From Hevea brasiliensis (lineage: Eukaryota; Streptophyta; Magnoliopsida; Malpighiales; Euphorbiaceae): a DNA stretch of 64,000 nt. The translations under genes were made by a program, and so were the position numbers. Every line of letters begins with the position of its first letter. Position 1 is the stretch's first letter. Where the stretch lies: the NCBI RefSeq assembly GCF_030052815.1, contig NC_079498.1:68806992-68870991 (forward strand), in the 5' to 3' direction. Below, piece after piece: positions 23,785 through 34,017 of the stretch. The notes beneath the pieces were generated by a model. It did no database searches. It saw nothing but the letters and a program-made list of their open reading frames with translations, and was not told where the DNA came from.

Positions 23785-24234
23785 CGTTCCACCAAAAGGC
23801 GCCTCTAGTGATTAGTTTTCCCATTTTATATGTCATTGCTTTTTGAACCCAAGACCATCCCCATGCTTTGCCAATGTGGGATTTGCATAAGGGACCTTTC
23901 TCCCCCCCTTTCGGGACTCAGCGTCCTCACTGAGGTTTGCCCCACCATCGCCCAAGAGGATACGCGAGCGGCTCTGATACCAATTGTAACGATCAGACTC
24001 CAACCACTAGAGGAATTGTCCGTTTTGGCCATAAGCCTCACGGTTTTATCCCATAGGTGCAATGGAGAACTTCCCAGGACATCACCCATCCTAGGATTTC
24101 TCTCAAGCGAGCGCGCTTAACCCTGGAGTTCTTCCAACTCTCCAGACCATTCCACCAAAAGGTGCCTCTAGTGATTAGTTCCCCTATTTTATATATCATT
24201 ACTTTTTGAACCCAAGACCATCTCCATGCTTTGC

Positions 24235-24245
24235 CGATGTGGGAT
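24235..24245 (-). promoter_or_regulatory. USE-like element at the start of Cassandra LTR B
   Basis: On the minus strand it reads ATCCCACATCG, an exact match to the plant snRNA upstream sequence element (RTCCCACATCG). A TATA-like TATATAAAA (24187-24195) follows 39 bases downstream, and the 5S-like domain after that. The first LTR has one mismatch (ATCCCACATTG). Confidence 0.6.
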
Positions 24246-24532
24246 TTGCATAAGGGACCTTTCTCCCCCCCTTTCGGGACTCAGCATCCTCGCTGAGGTT
24301 TGCCCCACCATCGCCCAAGAGGACACGCGAGCGGCTCTGATACCAATTGTAACGATCGGGCTCCAACCACTAGAGGAATTGTTCGCTTTGGCCATAAGCC
24401 TCATGGTTTTGTCCCATAGGTGGAATGGAGAACTTCCCAAGAGGTCACCCATCTAGGGATTTCTCTCAAGTGAGCATGCTTAACCCTAGAGTTCTTCCAA
24501 CTCTCCAGGCCATTCCACTAAAAGGTGCCTCT

Positions 24533-25290
24533 TTAACTCATCAAAACTTTCCTGGCACCGATTAGTTCACTAAAATTTTACATCCTTCCTAAGTAGCTTG
24601 GTCAATGGAGATGCTAGCATGGAGAATCCCTTCACAAACCTTCGGTAATACCTGGTTAAACCAAGAAAACTTTGAACTTCTGTGACATTTCTAGGTGGCT
24701 TCTAATTAAGAATGGCTTATACTTTACTAAGATCCACCTGGATACCTTCTGCTGATACAATATGCCCCAAAAATGAAATCTCCTTTAGCCAAAACTCACA
24801 TTCCGACAGTTTGGCATACAACTGTTTCCCCCTCAAAGTCTGCAATACTTTCTTCAAGTGCTTGTCATGTTCCTCTGCATTCTTTGAGTATAATAAAATA
24901 TCATCAATGAACACCACAACAAATTGGTCCAAATATGGCCTGAAGATAGTGTTCATTAGGCCCATAAAGCAGCTGGAGCATTAGTCAACCCGAATGGCAT
25001 TACTAAAAACTCATAGTGGCCATACCGAGTCCTAAAGGCAGTTTTAGGAATACTTTGCTCCTGTACCCTCAACTGGTAGTAGCCCGATCTCAAGTCAATT
25101 TTGGAGAATACAGTTGCATCCTTCAACTGATCAAACAAATCATCAATCTGTGGTAGAGGATATCTATTCTTTATGGTTACCTTATTCAACTGTCTGTAGT
25201 CTATGCATAGGCTGAGAGTACCATCCTTCTTCTTCACAAATAATACTGGTGCTCCCCAAGGTGACACGCTAAGGCAGATGAAACCCTTAT
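24533..25290 (-). pseudogene. Gypsy reverse transcriptase of the chimera (inverted segment)
   Basis: Two overlapping frames cover RT. 24956-25267 has [32 protein letters not shown] and [14 protein letters not shown] (motif A). 24717-24965 has [12 protein letters not shown] (motif C) and [14 protein letters not shown] 1-bp-type frameshift joins them near 24960, after NAPAA. From about 24533 to 24716 the start of the RNase H connection is readable with stops. The sequence ends abruptly at the inversion breakpoint at 24532/24533, next to a Cassandra LTR. RNase H and most of integrase are absent from this element. Confidence 0.87.
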
Positions 25291-26152
25291 CTAATAATTC
25301 CTATAATTGTACCTTCAACTCTTTCAACTGAGCAGGTGCTATCCTATAAGGAGTGATGGAGATTGGCTCCACACCAGGCATAGTCTCAATTTCAAACTGC
25401 ACCTCTCTTTCCAGAGGCAATCCTGGTAATTCTTTCGGAAAGACATCCGGAAAATCCCACACTATAGGAATATCTTTAAAATCTAGACTCCCCACCTGGG
25501 TGTCTATCACATGAGCTAGATAAGCTTCACATCCCTTTCCAATCATCTTTCTAGCAAGTGCAGCTGAAATGATGTTGGATGGCAATAACTGCCTCTCCCC
25601 GTGTATCACTACGTCTACATACTCGGGAAGACCAAAAGTGACTATCTTCAGTCTACAGTCGATCATGGCGTGATGCCTGGCTAACTAATCCATGCCCAAG
25701 ATGATATCATAATCTCGGAAGGGCATGTCAATTAAGTCTGACAGGAATGTATGTCTTTGGATCACCAAAGGACAATCCTTATACAATTTGTTCACCCTAA
25801 CCTCTTGTCCTAAAGGACTAGTCACTAGGACATCATAATCCAATTTCACACAAGGAATAGCAACAGAGCATGCAATACTGGCACTAGCATAAAAATGTGT
25901 AGAACCAGGGTCAAACAGCACATATACATCTCTATCAAAAATGGAAAAAGTACCAACCACAACAATTGATGTCTCAGCTTCATCCCTCTGACGCATGGTG
26001 TACACCCTGACTGCTGCACCACTCTGCTATGGTTGGCTCACTGTGCCCTGGCTGCCAAAAGTGTTACCTCTACCCCTGCCTCTACCTCTACTAGTCGTCT
26101 GTTGTCCTTTGGAAGTAGAACCTTGAATAGATCTCTCAGTGGTAGTAGTAGG
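25291..26152 (-). pseudogene. Gypsy protease and gag end of the chimera
   Basis: 25685-26005 carries the intact aspartic-protease active site in VYVLFDPGSTHFYAS and the segment DYDVLVTSPLGQEVRV. 25301-25666 carries the protease end and the linker to RT. A stop replaces the Trp of ILGMDW (TAG near 25686). Upstream of 26005 the Arg/Gly-rich end of gag is readable to 26152, where the copia element is inserted; the matching gag continues at 36113. The protease is closer to functional here than in element 2, but the frame is broken. Confidence 0.85.
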
Positions 26153-28262
26153 TGAAGGAATGGAAGCGTGAAAAACACAAGTTTATACCATTGAATTCAA
26201 AAATTTTCACCTAGGGTCACATGCATCACGCAAGATTTATTTTTATCTATTTGATTTCAATGATAAACAACATATTAAAACTCTTTTAATATGTTTTTGG
26301 ATTTGTATTTGCCATTTAAGATTTTAAAATTAATCAGATTAATTTTAGAACCCCAGATTAAATCAAGAACAAACACACTAACCTCTTGATGCACTACAGT
26401 GTATTTGCGCCTTTGAGATTCGTCTTCAGGACACCAAATGTTGTCCCTCTAGCTTGTCCACACCAAGAAAACCTATGGCAGCCCTTGAACAGCTTCTAAA
26501 GCATTTTCTATTAATTAGAAAATCAAGTTCTGCCTTTTAAAATATTAAAGATGTTATTAAAAATACTAGAAACGATTTCTAGTATTTTTAATTCAAGAGA
26601 TTGATGGCTAATCTCTTTGAATTGATGAGAGATGAAGAAGAAGAGATGGAGAGCCTCAAAATGGCGTGACCAAGGAGGAGTGGCTGCTGGTTGTCTTATT
26701 TTTAATTCATAACAACACTTATATAGCTAGGTCAACACATTAAACCCTTGTCACATGTCACCCTTTGATTAGCTCTAGGTTTAAGGGACCCAATCACATT
26801 GTGCCAAGTGTCAAACCTATGTTTAATCTTAATTTTAATCATCTTACATGATTAAAAAATATTTGGCAAGCTTATGTGTAATACCATGTGTCACCATCTC
26901 ATGGTGCCACGTGTCACACTGTGAAATGACCAAAATGCCCCTGTGTCTTAATTTTGAGTTCTTAACCCAAAATAATTATTTCTCTTCTTTTAATTAATTT
27001 ATATCAAATATAAATTAATTAATTAATCTCTATTAATTAATTTCTCATTAATTAAATTCATATTTAAACACTTTAAATATAAATTTAACTTATACTATAC
27101 ATCCAATAATCTAGATTTGGTTTCAAGTCTTGCTAGGGACTTTGCAATCTAATTACAAACCAAACCTATTTAATTAATCAATTAAACTATTTAATTAATT
27201 AATTAAATCATATTTAATTAGGTGATAACTTGTGTATGTGTGTGACTTATTAGGCTCATCACTAATTGGCAATGAGACATGATATCAACTCTTAATATCG
27301 TCAGAACTCTTTCTTATCATAAATGATTTCTCTAAATCATTTTATGCACCTCATAGACCATGGTTAACACCTAGCACAGCATGCCATGGACACCTAATTA
27401 GTAATAAGGTTTACCTTAAATGAACCTATAATCATATGTTACCATGCACTAGAATCTCTCTGTTACAAAATCCCAACTCAAGCTAGAGTCATGGTTTATG
27501 TCAAACTCCATTTGCTATGAATATTATGTTCTCTTTTAATTCCAGTTCTTGATTAAAAAGATTTTCTCATCAGAAACTCTTTTCTGATTAAATCTATCTG
27601 TCCTGGCCAGGAACTTGAAACATCAAGAACAATTAAATGAATATAGGATTTTATCTCTATTTACTTAGAGGAACAGATTCCATCTTGATCAACTCCTACC
27701 TCCATATATAACTAGTAGGAGCCAACACATGCCCATATACCCATACACAGTACAAGTATGAAAGCAGTATCAAACTCAAACTACCTATATACAAGATAAT
27801 TGTGCTATCTCAGATCTAAAGATTATATGCACTGATATAATTTATGACAAATCATTGACAAGAGTAAACTCCATGTGCTTGTCATAAGTGTCACTGGTTC
27901 GGCCTACTTATCATTTACAAGTACCTATCATGTTTGCCATATGGCATGAGACTCACCATTCCATCTTATTTATTTCTCATATAAATAACTTGGGAACAAA
28001 TATGAATACAATCTTTCTGGATAAGTCATGTCCTTATTATGAAGTATCCTCGATTGTGAAGCTATTTATGATACTTTGTACTAGAAATACTGTCACTCAT
28101 ATTCTTAACAACTTAAGAATAGAATTTCTAACAAAATATCAATGGACCTTTTCTATTACATATAAATATATTATGTAAACGGAAAAGTGGAAATGTCTTT
28201 TATTAATAAAAATATGTATAAGATACATACTAAATGATATGCTCTAGGGCATACTACTAACA
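26153..28262 (-). repeat. 3' LTR of the copia element
   Basis: On the plus strand it starts TGAAGGAATGGAAGCG and ends ATACTACTAACA. The purine-rich GTGCTAGTGGGAGAT just outside (28263-28277, minus) is the PPT. It is collinear with 34018-36112 and with the reverse complement of 1-2080. The plus-strand ORF 27888-28178 is an LTR artefact. Confidence 0.93.
26718..26913 (-). promoter_or_regulatory. Copia LTR promoter: TATA box with upstream G-box-like cluster
   Basis: On the minus strand a TATA box (CTATATAAG, 26718-26726) is preceded by a spaced series of G-box relatives: CACATG near 26752, CAAGTG near 26805, CATGTG near 26885 and a perfect CACGTG at 26908-26913, most followed by TCA or preceded by TGAC. 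The other LTRs keep the perfect G-box (1326-1331, 34758-34763). Such ACGTG motifs bind bZIP/bHLH factors in plants, so stress- or ABA-responsive transcription is plausible but not shown. Confidence 0.6.
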
Positions 28263-29260
28263 ATCTCCCACTAGCACTAGAGCCATTCATTTCAATATCT
28301 TAAACCCATCTTCTCAAGATGACGATCTAGCTGAGTCTGTGACATAGGCTTAATGAATGGATCAGCTGGATTTTCAGCTGATGTTATTTTCTGCATGGCT
28401 AAATCGCCTTGCCCAACTATATTTCTGATAATGTGTTAGTGCCTTTCTATGTGTTTGGATTTTTTTTGAGACCTTGGTTCCTTAGCCTGTATGATTGCTC
28501 CATTATTGTCACAGTGTAATGGAACTGTTGACTCAATGGAAGGAACTATTGTAAGTTCTGTCACGAACTTCTTTATCCAAATAGCTTCCTTTGCAGCATC
28601 TGATGCAGCAATATAATCAGCCTCTGTAGTGGAATCTATAGTCGTGCTCTGTTTGGAACTCTTCCAACTGACTACACTTCCATTACAAATGAACACATAT
28701 CCAGATGTAGACTTTCTATCATCAATATCTGATTGGAAATCAGAATCAGTATAACCATCCAATTGCATGTCTCCACCTCCATAGATTAAGAATAAATCCT
28801 TAGTTTTTCTCAAGTACTTAAGGATATTCTTGACAGCTATCCAGTGTTCCAAACTTGGATTGGATTGATACCTGCTAGTCAAAATAACAGCATATGCGAT
28901 ATCCGGCCTAATACACAACATTGCATACATTAAACTTCCAATAGTCGAAGCATATGGAATCCTGGCTATTTTATCTCTTTCTTTAGATGTCTTTTGAGAA
29001 ATCTCTTTAGAAAGATGGATACCATGTCTCACTGGTAACAATCCTCTCTTGGAATCAAGCATGTTAAACCTCTTTAACACCTTTTCCAAGTATAGACTTT
29101 GGGATAAATCAATTATTCTTTTCGCTCTATCTCTATAGATGCGAATCCAAAGAATATAGGTTGCCTCCCCTAAGTCTTTCATGGAGAATGTATTTGACAA
29201 CCATATCTTTACAGTTGTTAACATACCTGTGTCATTACCCATCAACAGTATGTCATCCAC
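28263..29260 (-). pseudogene. Copia RT palm end and RNase H
   Basis: The open frame 28436-29260 starts at the catalytic box (YVDDILLMGND) and runs through SMKDLGEATYIL, YASTIGSLMYAM and RPDIAYAV of the RT connection into RNase H (YTDSDFQSD, TEADYIAASDAAKEA, PLHCDNNGAI), ending near SKHIERH. The family normally continues some 40 residues (28263-28435, readable with a stop). The usual GCxSWKS motif is kept as SVVSWKSSKQ. The RT part upstream is in other frames. Confidence 0.88.
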
Positions 29261-30319
29261 ATATAAGACAAGGAAAGTGATAGCACTGTCACTAACCTTC
29301 TTATATACACATGGCTCATCCTCATTTTTGATAAAACCAAAGGATTTAATGGCTTCATTAAAACGAATGTTCTAACTCCTCGAAGCTTATTTTAACCCAT
29401 AAATGGATCTGTTTAGCTTGCATACCTTAGAACTATCTTGGGATTCAAAACCCCTAGGTTGTTCCATGAAAATGTTTTCTTCAATGTATCCATTGAGAAA
29501 AGCTATTTTGACATCCATTTGCCAAATCTCATAATCATAGTATGCAGCTATTGCTAATAGAATCCTAATTGATTTAAGCATGGCAACAGGCGAGAAAGTC
29601 TCCTCATAGTCGATTCCTTACCTTTGGCGAAACCCTTTCGCTACTAGCCTTACCTTATAGGTCTCTACCTTTCCATCAGAACTAATTTTCTTCTTGAAAG
29701 CCCATTTGTTCCCTATAGGTACAATACCTTTAGGTGGGTCAATAAGATCCCAAACTTGATTCTTATACATGGAATCAATTTCAGATTTCATAGCATCAAT
29801 CCATTTTGAAGAGTCTATATCTGATATAGCTTCTTCATAGGTAAGTGGATCATCTCCATGATCTAATTCTTCATGAGTAGACAACTCTTGTTCTTCTTCA
29901 TGAAGGAAACCATATCTCACTGGAGGGTGAGATACCCTGGTTGTTCTATGAGGAATAGCTGTAGATGTTTCATCAATGGGTGTAGGTTGACTAGATGGAT
30001 CTATATCCATATGATCTGTTGGTTGGTCAGAATTCTCCAATTCTAACTTTATTTGCCTTCCTTTGCCGCCTTCTTGAACAAATTGTTGTTCAAGAAATGT
30101 GGCATCTCTACTTATCACAACCTTTTGTGTAGTAGGCAAATAAAAATAATATCCAAAACTATCTTTTGGATATCCAACAAATCGACCTTTTTCTGATCTG
30201 GTTTCTAATTTATCAGTGTTCAACTTTTTGACATAAGCTAGACAACCCCAAATCTTAACATGCTTAAGACTTGGCTTTCTTCCATGCCATATCTCATAAG
30301 GTGTGGAAGAAACTGATTT
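29261..30319 (-). pseudogene. Copia integrase C-terminus and RT fingers
   Basis: 29618-30223 carries the integrase end (GRFVGYPKDSFGYYFY), the hydrophilic linker and the RT start (EIDSMYKNQVWDLIDPP, GNKWAFKKK). 29387-29581 carries QMDVKIAFLNGYIEE (motif A) and ends at RSIYGLK. Stops and a shift separate these (29582-29617, 29261-29386). One stop is a TAA in place of the Gly/Tyr region after KGFRQR. Confidence 0.85.
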
Positions 30320-31120
30320 TCATGGAATCCTATTCAGAATATACAAATCTGATTCTAATGCAAATCCCCAAAAGGAGATTAGCATATCAGTATAGCTCAT
30401 CATACTACGTACCATCTCCAATAAGGTACGATTTCTCCTTTCAGATACACCATTTAGTTGTGGCGTTCCTGGAGGAGTCAGCTGGGAAACAATGCTGTGC
30501 TCTCTCAAGTATTCATCAAATTCATTACTCAAATATTCACCTCCACGATCTGATCGAAGAGCTTTAATACTCTTTCCTGTTTGATTTTCTACTTCAGATT
30601 TAAATTCTTTGAACTTTTCAAAGGATTCATGTTTGTATTTCATCAAATACAAATACCCAAACCTTGATTTATCATCATTAAAGGTAATAAAATAATGAAA
30701 GCCCCCTCTAGCCATTTCTTTAAATGGACCACATACATCACTATGTATTAGCTTCAAAATATTTTCAGCTCTTAGCCCTTGTCCAACAAAAGGTGATCTA
30801 GTCATTTTGCCCTGAAGGCAAGATTCACAAGTTGGAGTAGGCTCAGAGCCCAATGAGGATAGAATCCCCATTTTCTCCAGTTTTGCAATCCTATCTTCTA
30901 CAACAAGACATAACTTTAAGTGCCAAATATATTTTGAACTTGAGTTAATTTTCACTATGGCATTGCATTCATTTAGATCACTTGCATTCATTTTGTGTTT
31001 GTCATTATTATCCAAATAATAAAGACCATCATTCATATAACCCGAACCAATATATTTATTTCCAAAATAAATATTACAAACATCATCTGTGAACTGAAAT
31101 TCATAGCCATTTCTAGTCAA
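30320..31120 (-). pseudogene. Copia GAG-pre-integrase and integrase core
   Basis: This 266-residue frame has the zinc-binding pre-integrase part (H-LKLC, CESCLQGKMTRSPF) and the integrase core with all three acidic residues: Asp in KLIHSDVCGPF, Asp in ALRSDRGGEY and Glu in LNGVSERRNRTLLEM. It ends near LYILNRIP with a stop, where the next segment restarts at 30223. It is inactive because of flanking stops. Confidence 0.88.
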
Positions 31121-31162
31121 ACTAGATATAGAAATGATGTTCTTAAAAGCATCAGGTACATA

Positions 31163-31684
31163 TTAAATTTTATCCAAACACAAAACATGTCCAAACATGT
31201 AAAAAGATTTAGATCCTATGGCTAAAGCTTCAACAGTTGAGCCATTGCCAATCCGGACTCTAACATCTTGAGAACACAAGCTGCTACTATTTGCTAGTTC
31301 CTGCATATCATTAGAAATGTGAGAACTGGCACCAGTATCTAAAACCCAAGCTGTAGATGAACTATGAGCATCATCATAATCTAAACAACAAGATATGGAC
31401 ATAACTTCCAAAGGTCTATCCTTCTTGTCCTTCAAAGAAGCAAGATACTCTAGGCAGTTCCTTTTCCAGTGCTCATCCATCTGGCAGTGGAAACACTTTC
31501 CTTTGCCTCCATCAGCTTTAGTCTTCCCTTTCTGTTTAGCTATTTTCTTAGAAGGACCAGGAATCTGAGGTTTCTTTTTCTTATTGCCCTTCTTCTTGTT
31601 GGACTTTCCAATAGAAGAAGATGCAATCAAAGCTACCTCTTTTCCTTTATTGCCCAGCATATTCTTTTGGGCAATAACCAGCAT
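31163..31684 (-). pseudogene. Copia gag zinc knuckle and protease
   Basis: A Lys-rich stretch leads to a single zinc knuckle CFHCQMDEHWKRNC, in which the usual Gly before His is Glu, and then the aspartic protease active site WVLDTGASSHISND. The following GNGSTVEALAIGSK is the usual protease continuation. There is a stop after CLDKI, before the pre-integrase segment at 31120. Confidence 0.88.
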
Positions 31685-32266
31685 GTTGAGTAAACCAGCT
31701 AAGGTGCATTCCTATTGAGTCATATGAAAATTTGTCACAAAATTCCCAAAAGACTAAGGAAGGGACTGAAGGATCAAATCCGTCTGTAGTTGGAAATCCA
31801 TGTTGAAGTCAAGATGTTCCAACTGCTTAATTAGCTGAATCATCTTGTGGACATGATTCCCAACATTCTGTCCCTCAGACATCCTCATGCGGAACAGCTG
31901 CCTAGATATTTCATACCTAGCATTTCTACTGTGCTCACCATATAACTCTTATAGGTGAAGGAGGATCTCACTCGCACTCTGCATGTTCTCATGCTGCTTC
32001 TGTAACTCATTACTCATGGAAGCAAGCATGTAACACTTAGCTCTCATATCATGCTCCTTCCACTTGTCCAAAGTTTCATGTTCCTCTTGAGTGGCCTCTG
32101 GAGGTAAGGGACCAGGAACATTTGAATCTATAACATATCCTATATGTTCAAGGTTCAGGACAAGTTTCAAATTTCTTAGCCAATCAGAGAGATTAGGTCC
32201 TGTCAACCTATTGCGATCAAGTATGCTTGCAAGGATATTGGATGGTGGTGGTTGTTCTGTGCTCAT
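31685..32266 (-). pseudogene. Copia gag N-terminal half
   Basis: The open part 31949-32266 begins MSTEQPPPSNILASIL and contains RLTGPNLSDWLRNLKLVL, the conserved start of copia gag (UBN2/DUF4219-like). A stop at 31949 interrupts it near SASEILLHL; the rest (31685-31948) is readable with stops up to the zinc-knuckle ORF. The start is chosen at 32266 because it is the first ATG after the leader and begins the conserved motif. Confidence 0.85.
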
Positions 32267-34002
32267 TATTATCAGAAAATTAACTGCAGAAAATAACCAG
32301 ATTAATTAGTAAATGTATCAAGTAATTAACCAAAATAATTATGGTCTTTTAATCAAATTGGTCCTCCCACTAACTTAGCGAATCCTACACTTCCAAAGTA
32401 GAAAACGGAAATCCTAGTTGGATGGATTTCTAGTGGGTGATTGAATTCTTATAATTCTATTGATCATCCTCAGGTACATCCATTATTGGAATTACAATAA
32501 ACTATAAGTGAGCAACTCCTTGCCCATCACATCTCATGTGAGGTTCAATCCTTTACCTAACCCCTAATGCTCAAAATCTCAGGTACATCCATTATTGACT
32601 TATCTTGCTTTAGTTAAGTTGATCCCATTGAGCCAGTAATTATGCAAATAATTTTAATATCCTCAGGTACATCCAATATTGGCCACCAAACCATTTACAT
32701 ATTTACAACATCTCATGCTTAACAATTATTCTTAAGAAAATCTCTTAAATTAATTGCATCTTATGCAACTATTTAAAATTTCTTAAAATAATTGTCCCAA
32801 TGGAGGGCCTATGTTATAATTACTTTAATTATAGCATTTTCAACTTAATCATTTGTTTGGAAGATTTTATGGTCATCCTAATTACTATTTAGGTCTCACT
32901 TTACACATTATCCATTTAGCATGCATATATCATATAATTGCATACATTCCCATACATCTCATGCATTCATGGATAAGCAGTAAATATGGTATGATCATGG
33001 ACTTTCTAAGGGATTTAATTCTGAGCCACCAAGAATTGAATCAGGGCATTCCTAGGTGCATTTCATTCATTCATTTTACAAGAGTTACTGAAGGAGTACA
33101 TAATCAACACTTGATCTTGAATTCCTCCCACTGGTCCCACTAATGCTCTTGACCTCCTTGAACTTCTTGCAATCCAATTACATAGTAATCCTTGGCATAC
33201 CAAGACGAATTTACAAGAACTTAAATAAATGAAATTACAACCCAAAAATTATTACAAACTTAATAATACATGCCCAAAATAAATTAAAATAAATTAATTA
33301 ATTTACAATCCCAAAGAAACATAAAAGAAATAAATCTAATCACATTGGTCATTTATAGTCCATGATCATCCATCATGCATATCGCTATTTAACAATTAAA
33401 TAAAACATACAGACTTAAAATAAAATTAAATATCTCATATTCAACTTAAAAAATCCAGATTTGAATATGATTCAAATAAATTTAAAAATTCAGATTTGAA
33501 TCTCATTCAAACAAATTTAAAAATTCAGATTTGAATCACATTCAAACAATTTTTAAAAAATCAGATTTGAATCACATTCAAACAATTTTTAAAAATTCAG
33601 ATCTGAATATTATTCAAACAACTTAAAAAAATCAGATTTAAATATGATTCAAACAACTTTAAAAATTCAGATTTGAATCACATTCAAATAACTTTTAAAA
33701 TTCAAATTTGAATCACATTCAAACAATTTTTAAAAATATGATTTGAATCATAATTTAATTGTGTAATTAAAATTCTAATTAAACAATTTAATTAGACATA
33801 GGATGAGCTTTTAAATCATACTACAATTGTAAATTAAAAAGCAAACCTTGCACCACCTTGAAGAACCTTTGTTGCCGCCACCTATAGTGGCTTCACCATG
33901 TGTGTCACCACACATCCATTGTAACCAGCAAAGGATCAATCATCTCATGATCAAATCACACAATTAAATCATATAATCAACAATCTAAATGGCAAATATA
34001 GT
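32267..34002 (-). other. Copia 5' leader, non-coding
   Basis: This stretch of 1.7 kb between PBS and gag has no credible ORF. It holds three copies of CCTCAGGTACATCCA or a variant (near 32470, 32580, 32660) and an AT-rich tandem array (33430-33770, listed separately). The small ORFs 32853-33143 and 33063-33245 are not supported by any family resemblance. Confidence 0.7.
33430..33770 (-). repeat. Tandem ~36-bp palindromic repeats in the copia leader
   Basis: Eight to nine copies of an AT-rich unit whose core is TTTGAAT-N3-ATTCAAA, a 7-bp inverted repeat around a 3-base loop. Loops vary (ATG, CTC, CAC, ATT) while the arms are largely kept. Each unit could form a short hairpin in the element RNA. 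Confidence 0.8.
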
Positions 34003-34015
34003 GGCTCTGATACCA
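34003..34015 (-). other. Primer-binding site of the copia element
   Basis: On the minus strand it reads TGGTATCAGAGCC, complementary to initiator tRNA-Met, 2 bases inside the LTR end at 34018. Confidence 0.9.
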
Positions 34016-34017
34016 AT

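Larger units (their letters stand above)
23622..24532 (-). mobile_element. Cassandra-like TRIM array: LTR-int-LTR-int-LTR
   Basis: Two and a half head-to-tail units: LTRs 23622-23887 and 23985-24250 (266 bp each) and 24348-24532 (truncated), separated by identical-length 97-bp internal regions. On the minus strand each internal region has a PBS (complement of GGCTCTGATACCA at 23970-23982 and 24333-24345) and a purine-rich PPT (GAAAGGGGGGAGAAAGG). There is no coding capacity. A 5S-like segment in each LTR is the hallmark of Cassandra. Three LTRs in tandem suggest recombination between units. The ORFs at 23826-24456 on both strands are artefacts of the repeated LTRs. Confidence 0.85.

Noticed and set aside
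23826..24456. Overlapping ORFs on both strands, repeated twice
   Set aside because: They lie in Cassandra LTR and internal sequence; similarity between them reflects the repeated unit, not a protein family.
23701..24510. 5S rRNA gene cluster
   Set aside because: Only the internal control region matches 5S; the copies lie in LTRs with a PBS and PPT between them, which fits a Cassandra TRIM.
27888..28178. ORF of about 85-96 codons found in three copia LTRs
   Set aside because: It is present because the LTRs are similar; it varies in start and length and has no protein signature.
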